Notes: a model not told the origin generated them from the letters alone. DNA of 64,000 nucleotides from Aquatica leii (GCA_035610365.1 CM069432.1:277053482-277117481), one strand, 5' to 3'. Positions 13,001-25,185 are shown, counted from the first letter of the stretch. Translations and numbers: made by a program.

Positions 13001-16000
13001 TAATGTCACGTACGTTATCTTAACTCTGCTTCCAGAGTCTATTTTAGACCTGCTACCGCTTGTAATTTATTTTGTTAATTATTTATGTGTTTATGTGTAA
13101 CCAGTGGCGTACTAGTCAATATTTATTGTCTACTTTTAAGAGGATTTCTCTTAATAAATAGTTATTACTGGACTTTAGGTATTTTTGAGTTGGGAAATGT
13201 ACCTTGGGGGTTTACAGGTCTAGGAATTTTTCTTTTCTTCTGCCTAAACATCCTACATTGGTTTATTATTGGAAAAAAGGTGGCGCAACTGGCTTTTGCT
13301 TACTCAGGAAAATTGCTATCTGTACTTGAATCTGGACCTACGACCATCTCCGGTGAGGCTAGCCAAAGAGTAAGCACAACATCTGGGTATAATATTATTA
13401 TTGTTTTTTTTATTTTTTTTTCCACCTCTCACATTGTTACGTGGTAAATGTATGGCACTACAACGTGGAGCCTGTGAAGATTTTTTCTCGACTATTCCGT
13501 ATTACTGTGGATAACTACTGGTTCTTTGTTTTTTCTTTTTCTTCTTATTTCTAGTGATTGATTCTTTAGGCGTGTACTAGTATAGAAGCTCAAGCTATAC
13601 TTTTCGGAAGTTTTACTCATTAGTTGCTTGATTATATTTTTCTACCTAGTGGGTGAAACCTTTTTTTCTTTTGCGGGAGTTTCGAATACTATTACGTGGG
13701 TTCGCGTTTCTTGTGGGCTACGACAATAAATTTTAGTTTTGGGACCTTGTGTTTTAGATATAATTTTTGCTTAAGAAAGCTACATGTGATTACCGACTAC
13801 TTGTAGGATTATTTCGTTCTGAAATCTTAGTGCGTTGTCTCGTGTGAACCATGTATGCTTCATAAGAAGAACCTCCATTTCTTACTTCATCGGATTCTGA
13901 GTCGGAAACAAACTTAGCCGACTGGAATGTAACCTTCTCAGGTGAAGATCCTTCTGAACTTATGAACTTTTTAACTAGAGTGGACGAATTGTGCATGTCT
14001 CGTGGTGTTTTGCACCACCAGCTTTTGAAGTGCTGTCCGGTAAAGCTCTTTTGGTGTTTAGAGCGAGACGCTATTCTTTGCGTTCTTGAAAGGATGTTAC
14101 TACTCTTTCTTCCGTTAGACTATGATGAACGTGTACTAGATACTATTCGGAAACGTAGGATGAAACCTACCGAATCGATTGGAATGTATGTTTTACTATA
14201 CGGCATCTTTTTATGCAGTTATTGGAACCAGTCTTGGAGAATACACAACTTAAAATCATACGACGCAATTTGACTTCATTTTATCAATCTCAATTCGCAC
14301 TGATAGATATTAAATCTTTTTCTCAATTGACATCCTTAGGCAAACGTTTGGAATCGAATCTTAGCTCAAGTAATTCTTTTAACTTTTCGACATCTGAGAA
14401 AAATGATCGCCTTCTAGAACCATCTTTGGTTTATACGAATAAAACTGTTGCCTCTGCATCTTCGATTAATGCTGTTGCTGGTTCTCTTCAAACTTCGTCG
14501 TTTCCTTCTTCTGCAGCTACTCGTGAGTCTACTACTTGTGTTCACTGTCGTCCTAAAGCTGCGATAGTTTTACGAGCTGTTCGTTCTTTAGCTTCTCTTC
14601 TTCCAAATTTTTCTTCGGTTGCTAGGATTATTTGGCCTACTACCGACCCTTGGTATTTAGGTCTAATTGCTAAAGCTTCTGCTTTTCCTCGACGTTATTC
14701 TCGTTGGTGTATTGTGGAAAATCTGTTATGTAAACGTGTACGTATCTCTCTGTCTGATTCTTGTGTGTGGAAATTTGTTGTTCCATCAGATCAACGCAAA
14801 CAGCTGAACTATTATCACCATCTTCCATCTAAGTGTGACCACCGTAGTGTTAATAGTACGTTGGTCGGTCTTCGCTCTCACTTCTACTGGCCGCATATGA
14901 GATCCAAGGTTGCTGAGTACATACGGTCTTGCTGGTACCACTCGCGACGAAACAGTACTATTGAATCGCATTTTCGCTTATTGCCAGGTACTATGAAGTG
15001 TTCTAACAATATTGTTACTAATAGGTCTTCTACACATCTACGTAAAGATACTACACTTGCTAAGGATGTAAAAGCTGCATCTTTCTCTTTTTCATCGAGT
15101 TCTTTGGTTTCTTCTGCTGATGCATCGACGTCTCTTTTTTTTTGATTGTTCGCTTTTCTTTGATCGACGTCGCAAGCGTCGTAAATCCTAACAACGCTTG
15201 TTGATTTTGGATTGTTGACTTTTAGCTATCATCTTGGTTCGTGTGTTTGGAATTTTGATATTACTCTTTTAACCATCTTGTTGATATTTTGTTTATGGTA
15301 ACTCGGATGCTATCCATTTGCTTTCTCCCAATTCGCTGCCACTGATTTGCTGTTCTTTTCATTAAGTTGCCTAACAATTTTCTTTTGGTTTTCTTTCTTT
15401 ACCATCTTATTTCGGGACAGACTACCCTTCCGTATGTATATAGTTATACCCGATTAGTCGGCATTTTTTTGGATTGGTATGTCCCTTATAGGATTCTCTG
15501 TTTCGCTTTTAAAATTTAAATTTTGATTTTTTTCTGGGGTTTTCTATTCCGCTCGTCGGTATAATAGTCTTGGAGTAAACTTTTCACTTTGGAGACAGCA
15601 TTTGGGACACGGTTGTTGTATAGCTAACTACAATATCGTTTCTCCTCTTTTTCTCCTATTTCTAAAATTTGGGCGGTTGGTTGGGCACCGTAGGGTGGTA
15701 TCTCTTTTCGTCTTTTGACGGGGTGAAGAACGAATCAGGCATTAACATCTAGCCTTATCTTTCTCCGTCTTTCCCTATCTCTTATCTTTTCTACTTTTCA
15801 TTTATTTCTTCTTGGGCCTATCTATCTTTTCTATGTACCAACCATTATTTTTTTCTTTGATTCTCTTTGTGGTTCGCTTCTCGGGTGGTTGGTTGGGCAT
15901 TGAAGGGCTGGTCACTCCCTTTCGTTTCTTCTACGGAGAAAAGAACGAATTATACACTTACACCTTGTCTTATATTTCTCCGTCTGGCTTCTTTTCTTCT

Positions 16001-19000
16001 TTGTCTGCTTGTCTTTTTTCTTCTTTCTTTTTCTCTTGGGTTGCTTGAACACTTGCTTCTTTCCTTTTTTTAACTTTTTCTTTCACTGCAACTGTGCTTC
16101 TTTCTTTCTAAGTTTCTTCTTTCTGTTGTTAGATTGGGTATAGTGGGGCATTTGGTTGTTGGGTAGATCTTAAACTTGAGACAGACTACCACTTCGCTTT
16201 TCTGTACTGTATGTACGTCCGCTTGGTCGGTTTCTTTGGATGTGGGTAGTCATTCTTAGGGCGTCTCTTCTACTACTTTTTCTTTGGTTTTTCTAGGAGT
16301 ACTCTATTCCGTCAATCGGTATTTACGTCTCATTGGGACAGTCCGGCACAGCGATTGATGATCTACGAGTGTTCGATTAGCAATAGATAATCATGACGTT
16401 TTCTTATTTCTACTTATTCCTTTTCTTCTCTTAGGATTACTAATACTGGGATTTTGTCCCTGGGGTTGTTTAGGTGGGTTTTTCTCTTTTAGAGGTTACT
16501 TTCTTTGGAATTTTTTTCTTCTGTGGTTTGCTTAATTACTATGGTTGGGGTTTCATAGGATTTTAGGGCTTTTGGGTCCTTAACCTTAGTCTAAACTTCT
16601 TTCTTTTTCTCCTCTTCTTTTTTTCTCTTAGTTGTCTTGGGTCGTCTCTCCTCACTTAGAAGAACGTCTCGTTGTTTATTCTTACACGGAATCGCCTTTT
16701 GGTGGCTTTAACGAGCACGTTTATGTTTGTGATATTCGCTTTCTAAGTTCTATAGAGTTTAGTTTCTCAGGCAGTATTATTTTTGCTTTATGCATCATTT
16801 ATAATTCTGACGGTGGCGTACGTTATCTTAACTCTGCTTTCAGATTCTATTTTAAACCTGCTACCGCTTGTAATTTATTTTGTTAATTATTTATGTGTTT
16901 ATGTGTAACCAGTGGCGTACCAGTCGATATTTATGGTCTATTTTTAAGAGGATTTCTCTTAATAAAGAGTTATTTCTGGATTTTGGATATTTTTGAGTTG
17001 GGAAAATTGACAAGTAAACCAAACAAACAATTGATTCGTTAGAACGGGTTTGAAAGAGAACTCTCTACAGCCTTTTACTTGCAATATAATGCTACATTTA
17101 TCAGTATGGCATGGGTATGATAACTAGCAACTTCAAAAATTTGAAAATAAAAAAATTGAGCAATTTTTAGATATATCCTTAACTTATGAGGAGCAGTTTA
17201 TTTGTCATATGACATTTCAAACCTTAGAAAAACACTAAAAAAATCACTACCTAGGATCTAAACATAAAATAGTCTCAGCAAACCCTTTCTCCTCAAAAAT
17301 TTGCTTTATGTAAAACCTATCAAACGTTCTAGAGCTGGTACTCCAACCAGCAACTTGTCGATTTTTTCTATACTGAGACCTACTCATTCTGCTGCAGAGG
17401 TACTAGCGTGTCTCGTGAAATGTGCAAGAAAAAAATCTATCACACTTGATTTGAAAGTATTTTTAATCCAGCGTGTTTGTGAGGTAGCTTTCTATGGGGT
17501 CTCTTGGTGTTAGCGCGAGCATTTGATTTTAGTCGTTTGCGTTAGATGTGCTTTCGTATCCATTACATGCTGTACTCTACTTAAGTTTAATTTTTACTTT
17601 AAAAAAGTTTGAAATTATTGATATCTTTGCGCAACTTGATCGGAGTATTCTGTCTATTTTCTTACAATTCTGATTACTGTTAATTTGTTAAATTGGTGTC
17701 TAGTAATCAAAACCAGTGCTGACGTAATTAAGATTAGCCTGAATTTAATTCGGGGTTGGATACATTTCAATGTTCAGTGTGCTTAATTACTAATTCTGTC
17801 AGTGGATTGCTGCCGGAAATCTCCTCCCAAAGATAAAATACAATCCACTGACGACTTTCCTGTGACCGAAACATTTGATCCTTTTCGAACCGTACATTCA
17901 TTTTAAAATGGTTAGTTTAAGGTCATAACGTTACCGTTATTTGTGTTTTTCGTTATTAAGTATTACAAACAATGGCCGAAGTAATTTCAATTTTTTGGTG
18001 GTAACGAGGTCACAAGTTTTTTGCAGACGTCATCGCATTTGTAAAAAAGATGCAAAATTTCTTCTATTTATGTTCGACGAATTGTTAATTTGTGAATACA
18101 ATTTTAGAGAAGTTCCGTGACAAAATTAATTAAAAACTCTACTCCGACTAAGAAAGATCAAATTCCTAACTGTCAAATACAAAAAAAATTGAGATTTGGT
18201 TTACTAGATCCGCACCATCAAAGGTTTACAGTGCTGGCCCCTTTCAAGGTTTTCTTCCAAAAATTGTAATTCCACATTTTGATTGAAAATCACAACATGG
18301 ACAAGTTGATGATTTTTTACTTATAGATCTTATTTTTATCAATTGACAAGTACGTACTCTCGAATTATCCGTTGCTAAAAACTGTGGATAAGAGAGATAA
18401 TTCTAATCCTGTACTTTCAAAATGGATTACTACTTCAATTATTCTTCCAGTTGCTCAAATAATGTCTTTTGCCTACTCACACCAATCATAATGTTCTTCT
18501 CGGTACCATGCAGGCTCTACTACAAGATAGTTGTGTTAGAACAGTTCTGGATTCAGGTTTCCAAGCTATTACAAGCGCTCTGCTCTGAACTGTTGACTGT
18601 GTGAAAAAATCTTGTTACTCATTTTAGATTATCACAGGAGCAATCCTGATGAAAAATGTTGCGATGCTTGTTCAGAAATACTCATGCTCGAACCTCGCCA
18701 GGTAGATATGTCGTGCCTCTACCTCTAAAGCCTAACGCTGCCAAGGTTGCTGCTAATTCGAAGTCATCGTACAAAACTTTTTTAAATTTAGAAAAACATT
18801 TAATTTGAAATCTTTTTTGTTATGCCGCTTATCAACAATTCATGTCTGAGTATCGAGATTTGGGTCACATGTCTGTTGCTACTTCTTCTTTGTCGTATGT
18901 GCTACTCTATTACTGTATTTCTAAATGCAATGAAAAGAAAACTGAGATTTGTATTGTCTTTAACGGTTTTACTACTTTTCATGTTGGTTTTTAAACAAGT

Positions 19001-20881
19001 AACTTTTAAATTGCCTTTAGTTACAAAGAGACATTTCTGCTATTCTTATAATTTTTAGATTAAATCAGTCTTTTCGTTCAAAGAACAGACTTTTTCTTTA
19101 TGCAGGATTTTTTGTACGTTGTATGTCTAAATGTAGTCTAAAATAACAGTCAGGGGTGATTTCATGTCAACTAAATCTTAGCCTGCCGACAAATCTACTC
19201 GCATTTATTTCTTACGATTGCAATCTCTGTTTGGTTACCCTTAAGCTTTGAACGTTGAATAATAGTACTTCGCATGGTGTTGGTGTATTAGTCGTCTGCC
19301 CTGACAAGCACTCGGCTGTTGAGATCGGGGTAGACTCCACGAGTTTAAATGCCATCATTGTCTAAAGAAGGTCGAAAACCTATCTAGTTTAGGTTTTAAT
19401 TTTTTATTCAGATTTTGCACTTCCCCAGATCAGATCCAAATAACCAGGTATCAATCGAAGCATTTAACAAAACCAAATTTCTTGCATCAATTTAATGTTG
19501 CTTAAATTGATAGCGCCTAAACCACGTCTTGGAGACGATTGAACAATGTGATCATTACATATAATTTTAGCAACGTCACTCAGTCTTTTGATCTTGAAAA
19601 TATTTTCCCATTCATAACTTCGGAAACGAGGTCAAATAAAATTCCTTCTCCAACTCTGCCAAGACTGCACCAATCGAAACGCTCGTCTCGTTGTACCACC
19701 TTCTCGGGAAGAACTCCTTTTATTTAGGATTTAATTTTGGTGGCTGCAAGTGGAAATTTTTGATGGATGCCTTTTTGTCCTTTAGACCTGTGTGAAGGAT
19801 GACACTTAATATGTCCACTAGGAAAGGGCCAACATCAGCCCTTCATACCATGTTGTCCCAAAGCGATCAACACTTGTGGTATCAATTAAATTACAGATTG
19901 AGTTAGAATCAATCAAACCATCAGAAACAGTTGGACCTTGAACCAAAGCAACTGTCAAGGCTTCTCATAATGTAAGGAAAAAGAGGATAAGGAGTTAAAT
20001 ATATCTTGTCAGGAATATTAAGTTTACAACAGCAGCTGGGTTTCTGACATAAACAAAGAACAACCATATTATCATATAGTAAAAAGATCTGAACTATAAT
20101 TTTCAACAACATACAACAGAAAGTCAACGTTTTTAGAATTTTTGCTAAACTTGGCATTTTAACAAATATCCTTGCACTTTCATTGTTCAATAAAAATAAT
20201 ATTATAACATCGTTACTTTTAGATCATACGTACGACTAGGAGAATTTTATCTTTCAAATCAAACCGATTGCGTTGATTTACCAAACATCAAAACAAAAGA
20301 GTGTAATGAAGCTATGGATGTTCAAATCGAAAACGTTCTACTTCATCCTCACTTCCATTGGGAACTAGGATTATACGATATTGCTCTAGTACGCTTAAAA
20401 AAACAAGTTTCATTTTCTGGTAAAAATAAAGTTGCATTTTTTTTAAGTTTCTTTATTTGTATTTTTAGATTACATTAGACCAATTTGTTTACCATTTTTT
20501 GCGGAAAAAGATTTAAAAATCGGCACGAATTTGTACACAACTGGTTGGGGTTCGATAAAGAACCGTGGAAATCGTGCAACCGTGAAAAAGCGCATTTTAA
20601 CTAAATTCATTTCTAAGGATGACTGTGAAAAAATATTTGCAAACATACAGATAACTGTAAAAGTAACTAATTTGCGTATGTGCACCACTGATGAAATAAC
20701 CAATAAAGAATTTTCTTGTTCTGGTGACGCTGGAGCACCTGTTATGGTATCATTTAATAACCAATGGCAGCTTGTTGGTATTGTGTCAAGAGGACCTCCG
20801 TGTGGATCAAACTTACCAAGTTTTCACACAAACGTAGCAAGATTTGTAGAATGGATTCAAGATAATATGGAAACAATTTAA
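10037..20881 (+). CDS. CLIP-domain serine protease homolog (catalytically dead), 4 exons
   Basis: Model: exons 10037-10079, 10665-11094, 20223-20419 and 20469-20881; all introns GT-AG with phases 1, 2 and 1 that fit together, giving 360 residues. Residues 1-17 form a hydrophobic signal peptide. Residues 20-72 are a CLIP domain with six spaced Cys (20, 30, 36, 59, 71, 72). The protease-like domain starts near EFPW (110-113). The catalytic His is Gln (VSVAQC, residue 146), the Asp is kept (YDIAL, 210) and the Ser is Ala (GDAGAP, 311); residue 189 in chymotrypsin numbering is Phe rather than Asp. The usual R-IVGG activation site is missing. It is therefore a secreted non-catalytic homolog. CLIP homologs of this kind act as cofactors in melanization and related haemolymph cascades; that role is inferred. 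Intron 2 is 9.1 kb and full of transposon relics. A second copy of exons 3-4 lies at 32101-32758 with identical phase. Confidence 0.88.
11287..11613 (-). other. Unrecognised open frame in intron 2
   Basis: A 108-codon open frame on the minus strand, rich in Tyr, Leu and Cys, just downstream (in minus orientation) of the Tc1-type transposase relic. It has no motif I can name. It could be chance, or the tail of an unknown inserted element. I do not claim it as a gene. Confidence 0.2.
11640..12540 (-). pseudogene. Tc1-like DD34E transposase relic
   Basis: Minus-strand pieces in order: helix-turn-helix region with RRLAEATK (about 12440-12300), first catalytic block WNLVLFTDESRF (about 12215-12180), and a second block (12010-11729) with FFFLDVCPHRS where Tc1 proteins have QQDNARPHRA, then LSPDLNPIEHAWD with the final Glu. 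Pieces lie in different frames and stops are present, so it is dead. It sits inside intron 2 of the protease homolog gene, opposite in strand. Spacing of the last Asp and Glu fits the Tc1 (DD34E) branch of the Tc1/mariner superfamily. Confidence 0.85.
12541..13008. other. Intronic spacer, no gene recognised
   Basis: Sequence between the Tc1 relic and the repeated part of the gypsy LTR. It may include the more diverged beginning of that LTR, because the matching copy near 16.6 kb also becomes unalignable upstream. Open frames here are not recognisable. Confidence 0.3.
13009..17005 (+). mobile_element. Ty3/gypsy LTR retrotransposon, fossil with internal loss
   Basis: Direct repeats of 189 bp at 13009-13197 and 16817-17005 (both ending GAGTTGGGAAA) are the clear parts of two LTRs. 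Between them, 13880-14030 reads like a gypsy gag (core ADWNVTFSGEDPSEL), and about 14790-14990 reads like the integrase zinc-binding region (core SHFYWPHMRSKVAEYI). Almost all of pol between gag and integrase is gone. After 15140 the internal part is strikingly T-rich for 1.5 kb. Broken beyond counting; clearly older than the BEL element at 984. It lies in intron 2 of the protease homolog gene, same strand. Confidence 0.7.
17006..17569. other. Intronic spacer
   Basis: A+T-rich sequence between the gypsy relic and the next BEL relic. I recognise no gene or element end here. Confidence 0.3.
17570..19060 (+). mobile_element. BEL/Pao relic, 5' part
   Basis: An LTR-like stretch (about 17570-17990) matches 30283-30520 in patches such as CTACTTAA, GAGTATTCT and GACCGAAACA. 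Further in, 18530-18600 reads as a BEL protease (core VLDSGFQAI) and 18820-18990 as the start of BEL reverse transcriptase (core EYRDLGHMSVAT in the frame offset from the open one). The same RT stretch recurs at 28005-28240. Old and heavily broken fossil. It ends abruptly at 19060-19065, where the segmental duplication begins. Confidence 0.65.
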
Positions 20882-20913
20882 AAAAAAAAAGATACTAAAC
20901 AAATACTAAAATA

Positions 20914-21841
20914 TTATAACTTTTTTTTAGCGTATACAACAAGAATTTTAAAGTTGACAACGTAAATACAATCGTTATCATTATTGTGTTCTACAAAATT
21001 GCAATTTTGCATTTCAACTTTATGCTCATTGATAAAATTTTCTTTTAAATCATCGGGCAAAGTTTCATAAAATGGATGACATATAATTAGATACTCTAAA
21101 ATGTTTTTATTTGATTAGAAAATACACATTAAAACAAATCTTACCTCGAAAATCATTTTCATCAAACTTCAAAACACCGTCATCAAGTTCGCATATGTCA
21201 ACCTCAAACCCAATTTTTTGTAGAAGTTTTGTTAATTCCATACAAGGATTTTGACTGTTATTGTATATCGAGATGGCATGGTCTTTATTATCTAAGTAGG
21301 ATATCCAGTTGGCGTTGCTACGCACTTTATTAAAAACATCAAATATATTTGAAGAGGATGCAATAGCTACCAACATACTACCACCAGGTTTTATCGTATT
21401 CCAAATGTTACTAAAAGCTTTCCTAATTTAAAATTAAAAAATCTGTTTATTGTAACAATAATTATGTACTCTTGATCACTTATTCAATGTAAACACCAAA
21501 ACGAAATTGCATAATCGAAATAGTTTCGATACGTGTTTGTTTTTTCTTCGTTACTTATATCCCAGTTTACAAACATTACTTTAGAATTCGAAAAATAATT
21601 ATTCGCAAAATCTACCATTTCGAAAGATACATCTATTCCAATAATCGTTTTTAAATTATCCTATAATATATAAAGGATACAAAACATTTCTGGTTGTTTC
21701 ACCTGGTCCACTTCCAATGTCTAAGATTCTGGCGAGTTTGTTTTTGGTCCATTTAACTTCGTTCCAATATTTATTTAGAATTCTTTTTGTAATTTGTACC
21801 AAACTGTGGTTTAAAACGTTATACCTTTCTGGTTGATGCAT
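20914..21841 (-). pseudogene. Juvenile-hormone-acid-methyltransferase-like pseudogene (copy A)
   Basis: Near-identical to the intact gene at 32795-33718. It starts MHQPERYN and keeps the SAM-binding motif LDIGSGPGETT. In exon 1 four extra bases after the codons for YPL shift the frame and lead to a stop, and further on the Trp of the conserved CLHW motif is a TGA stop (around 21485). Exons 2 (down to the donor near 21145) and 3 (to 20914) keep their reading frames and splice sites. The stop lies only 33 bp from the stop of the convergent protease homolog, so the two 3' UTRs must overlap. Transcripts could still be made but not a full enzyme. Confidence 0.9.
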
Positions 21842-22072
21842 TTTTCTAGTTTACTGTAATTTACATACAAATATGTGGATAAATTTAGAAAAATTGTTTT
21901 TATATGGTAATGTAATCATTTGGTTTTTTTTAGAATTCATAACGCTTTCTCATTACGCCCTATTACTACGTACTCAAATAAATATTTCTTTTCATGTTTA
22001 GAGTTAGATAATAACAAGTTTTCTATTTCTTTTAATGTACTGTTTGAGCAAATCTTGAACATTCATTAAAAT

Positions 22073-22493
22073 ACTAAGATAAGAACGTCTTCCGGGTTTG
22101 GACCGTGTCAATGTTGTAACCGAAGTTGCCAACGTTTCGCCCACTTTCGTAAGGGGCTTCATCAGGGTGTGAGAGAAATCGAAGAACTCAAGCAAGCAAG
22201 AGTTAAACCCTCTTTGATAGATTTTCGTTTGCTTTTTCGAGTTTATCGTTTTCTTTCTTACCTTTTGTGAGTTTAGAATCTGGTTTGGTTCACAAGTTGA
22301 TTACCTAACTTTTGAGTTGTTTACTTAGATTTCGATTGCTTGCTTGAGTTTTTCGATTTCTCTCACGCCCTGATGAAGCCCCTTACGAAAGTGGGCGAAA
22401 CGTTGGCAACTTCGGTTACAACATTGACACGGTCCAAACCCGGAAGACGTTCTTATCTTAGTATAGACTCCGGTCGTGGAAGCATTTGCTATT
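22073..22493. mobile_element. Foldback element with hammerhead-like arms
   Basis: 421 bp bounded by a 14-bp target duplication ACATTCATTAAAAT (22059-22072 and 22494-22507). The matching site in copy B (near 33945) lacks the element, a clean empty site. Two arms of about 125 bp face each other as inverted repeats (about 22073-22199 and 22332-22461). Each arm contains CTGATGA, a stem-like GCCC...GGGC, then GAAAC (plus strand 22370-22401), the layout of a hammerhead ribozyme core, though with an extra A after CTGATGA and a weak stem III. Inverted terminal repeats and variable long target duplications are typical of Penelope-like elements. A third arm copy lies at 38850-39187. Confidence 0.75.
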
Positions 22494-22507
22494 ACATTCA
22501 TTAAAAT

Positions 22508-24620
22508 TGTTAAATCAATTTGACAAGTAAATAATTAAAAGTCAAACTATTTATTGTTCAAAACTACTGAATATACTTCTAATAGAAACTATAGCAATCG
22601 TTTAAAAAAAATATAAAAAATAGTCTTTATGCACCGCTGGCGTTACTGGTTAATTACGCCCATCGAACAACATACACCCCTCGGGGCCATCAAGTTGCTC
22701 ACCGGACAAAATCATTGTAATAAAGCTTTGGTACATAATTTAAAAAATTAATTTATATTAATTGTAATTACTTACTATTTAATAAATAAACCGTTGTTTA
22801 TAATGTTATAATTAAAGTTTTGTACTCAAAAAATTAAATTAAATCGACAGTTTACTATAATAGCAGAAGCTACACTATAAAATATTAAAATATCTTTTTG
22901 ATGCAAAATTCAGTTTCGATTTATCTATTATAGTAACCCCAGAAATTAAGATAACCTTTGTTAATGTTTATTTCATGTATAGATATATTTTTTGTACTTA
23001 CCTTGTATATTTAAAAATTATTTTAAGTCAGCTGTTGTTGTTTAGCGAGCATGCGCGAATTGTAGATATATGTAGATGTAATGGCGTTATGAATGGCGCA
23101 ATTAATACAGTCCACTAAAATTGTAAAATAACCGGATTTTTATTGAATTACATTTACAAATAAACAACCAACCAAATTTCCAAAAAAATTTTCAAATGAA
23201 TTATCAAATAATTTCTCCTACACATATTATTACATTATTACAAAACTTTGGACCATTAAAAACTCTGGCATGATTTTTTCTATACGTTTTATTTTATCAA
23301 AACCCAATCATTTTTAAAAAGTTTTCTTCTTTTTTAAGACTTCTTCTAAATCTTGTTCACTCGCATGGAAAGCAGATGTTCAGCTTTCGCACAATCTTTT
23401 GGTAATTGGTAATTTTAATTTTTTGTATTTTGTAGTTAGGTTCATAAAAATGTTTATTACAACAAAATTTACTACAAATTGTTTCTTTCTTGTAAACACC
23501 AAGAGAAAATACACAATCAAAATTATTTTAACATGCGCTTCTATCCTTTTCCTTAGTTATATTCCAATTTACACAGATTAACCAAGGATTAAGTAAAAAT
23601 AATATACTTCAGTTGTTTATTATAAAAATTAATGTATGTTCTTAATTACATTGGATAATTGTAGTTTAAAAAAAGTAAATAAACAAACTACGAAATGAAT
23701 AACGTTGATATTTTTGATATATTGATTATAGAAGTTATTTGTAATATTGTAACCTTAATGTTACTATGATAAAAATATTAGCAAAAAAATTACATTATCA
23801 CAAACACATGTAAAACGTCGCAATTTTGTTTATTGTGTAATAACGTTTAATAACTTGAAGACTAATAGCTATAAGATTGTTAGTACAAGTAAATGGTTAG
23901 GCTTAAACGGAACACTAAAATATCAAAACACATTTTTTTGAAGTAATTTAATAAAACATTTATTTTTTTATGACTAAAACGAAAGAATTGTGTATTTGTT
24001 GGCAATTAGACAACGTTGTGCATTTTCTTTATCTAATTTAATTTGTGTACAGGTCAAAACCGTTATCGTACAGGATAACAAATTATGAATGCATTATTTA
24101 AGATCATTTAAGGCCGTTTGCTATTGCATTTGTTTCGACGATAAGTATAGAGTAAAAAGAATTTTGTCTGTAAATTAAATATTTTAGGTTATGTTTGCCA
24201 TATGTATGTAGTGGTAACCTTCTTTTAATTAAATGTGGTTAGATAGGTAGGTGGATCGATAGTAGGTGATAGTCAATTGCAATTCAACATAATTATTATG
24301 GCACACAAAATAACAACGTAACTATGAATTCAATTATATTCTGTTACACACAATTTGCTTACGCAACATTCACTGCGCGACACTTGCTCTTTCGATATTG
24401 TGTTTAACACTCAAAGAAATGCACTTGGTGATTGAAGGGTTCAAGTTCAACGTTCGAACTTAGGATTGCAGGTTATATTTAACATTCCCACTCAAGTCGT
24501 GTCTGAGACGGTTTAACGAGCTTCAAATACTATCCAGTCAAATATTGTGAATGTTTGGAAAGGTTTTGGCAAGTACAACTGCAATCATATTATCCGTTGG
24601 TATACAGAAAAGTGTTTTAT
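22508..24620. other. A+T-rich part of duplication copy A, no gene
   Basis: Very A+T-rich sequence matched by 33960-35830. A stretch around 23950-24170 shares blocks with repeat family R1 (GGCAATTAGACAACG and a following GATAACAAA). No coding exon, RNA gene or complete element is recognised. Confidence 0.5.
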
Positions 24621-25185
24621 ATATAGATATGCGGTTTCAACGTCTAGCTGGGAAAGGTTAAATTTGGCAGTCAATGCTACGAGTAGACGTAGTGATCTTA
24701 AGCGCAACTAAAGCAGTGTTTTAAAACTCAAATCCATAGGCGCTGCAAATTATCTTTGGCGACAACTCAAATTTGTCTCTTTTGTAAACTTCCGTTGGCT
24801 CGTAATTGTTTTTTAGGACTTTTTTTTATTTAATTCGCCCAGTAGGTTTAGTGAAAATCGGGCCCGGAAAGCTCTTTACAAAAAAGCACTTCATCAGCAC
24901 TCATGGTCAAATTAAAGTCTTCACACTCAAATAAAATTATGTGGTACTGTTTTGATAGGCCTTCCGGGGTCTCGACGTATAGTACTGCCCAAGGAGTCGT
25001 ACCGTAATAAAGGATTGTGGATGCATGATTTGTCGCTAATTGGCAGAGATTCATCGGATCAACTAGGAACATGAACTTGATCGCTTTTTAGCATGACTAG
25101 CAATTTAGAACTGTCATCGAGGCAAACTTCCGTTTTAACAATCTTTCGAGCAGTTTTTCAAAAACTTAGTATATCGTGTGTAATA
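24621..25185. other. Unique sequence with a possible broken coding stretch
   Basis: Beyond the end of duplication copy A. On the minus strand, an open frame at 25072-24848 and an overlapping one in another frame (about 25140-24960, core VCLDDSSKLLVMLKSDQVHV) look compositionally like coding sequence, but I cannot name a family. It could be a decayed transposon or host exon. Confidence 0.25.

Larger units (their letters stand above)
19066..24620. repeat. Segmental duplication, copy A
   Basis: Starts at CAGTCTTTTCGTT (matching 31052) and stays alignable with copy B to about 24620. It holds protease-homolog exons 3-4 (20223-20419, 20469-20881), the methyltransferase pseudogene (20914-21841) and A+T-rich flank. 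In the 413-bp last exon I count about 16 differences from copy B, near 96 percent identity. Copy A alone carries the foldback element at 22073-22493, so that insertion came after the duplication. Confidence 0.92.

Noticed and set aside
15812-16073. Phe/Ser/Leu-rich 'membrane' open frames in the T-rich stretch
   Set aside because: T-rich DNA yields hydrophobic codons by composition; it lies inside a decayed gypsy element.
17780-17880. Hammerhead-like GACCGAAAC string in the BEL LTR-like region (also near 30450)
   Set aside because: No CTGATGA core or pairing stems around it.
18822-19058. Possible small membrane protein (Leu/Cys-rich) repeated at 28.0 kb
   Set aside because: Another frame of the same DNA reads as the start of BEL reverse transcriptase, so the hydrophobic frame is a shadow.
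22004-22195. Open frames reading HALMKPLTKVGETLA at 22.1 and 39.1 kb
   Set aside because: They lie exactly over the hammerhead-like DNA core, occur in inverted arms, and conservation follows the DNA motif rather than codons.
24430-24480. tRNA B-box-like GTTCGAAC string (also near 35665)
   Set aside because: No A-box or cloverleaf can be drawn around it, and it is simply part of the duplicated A+T-rich flank.
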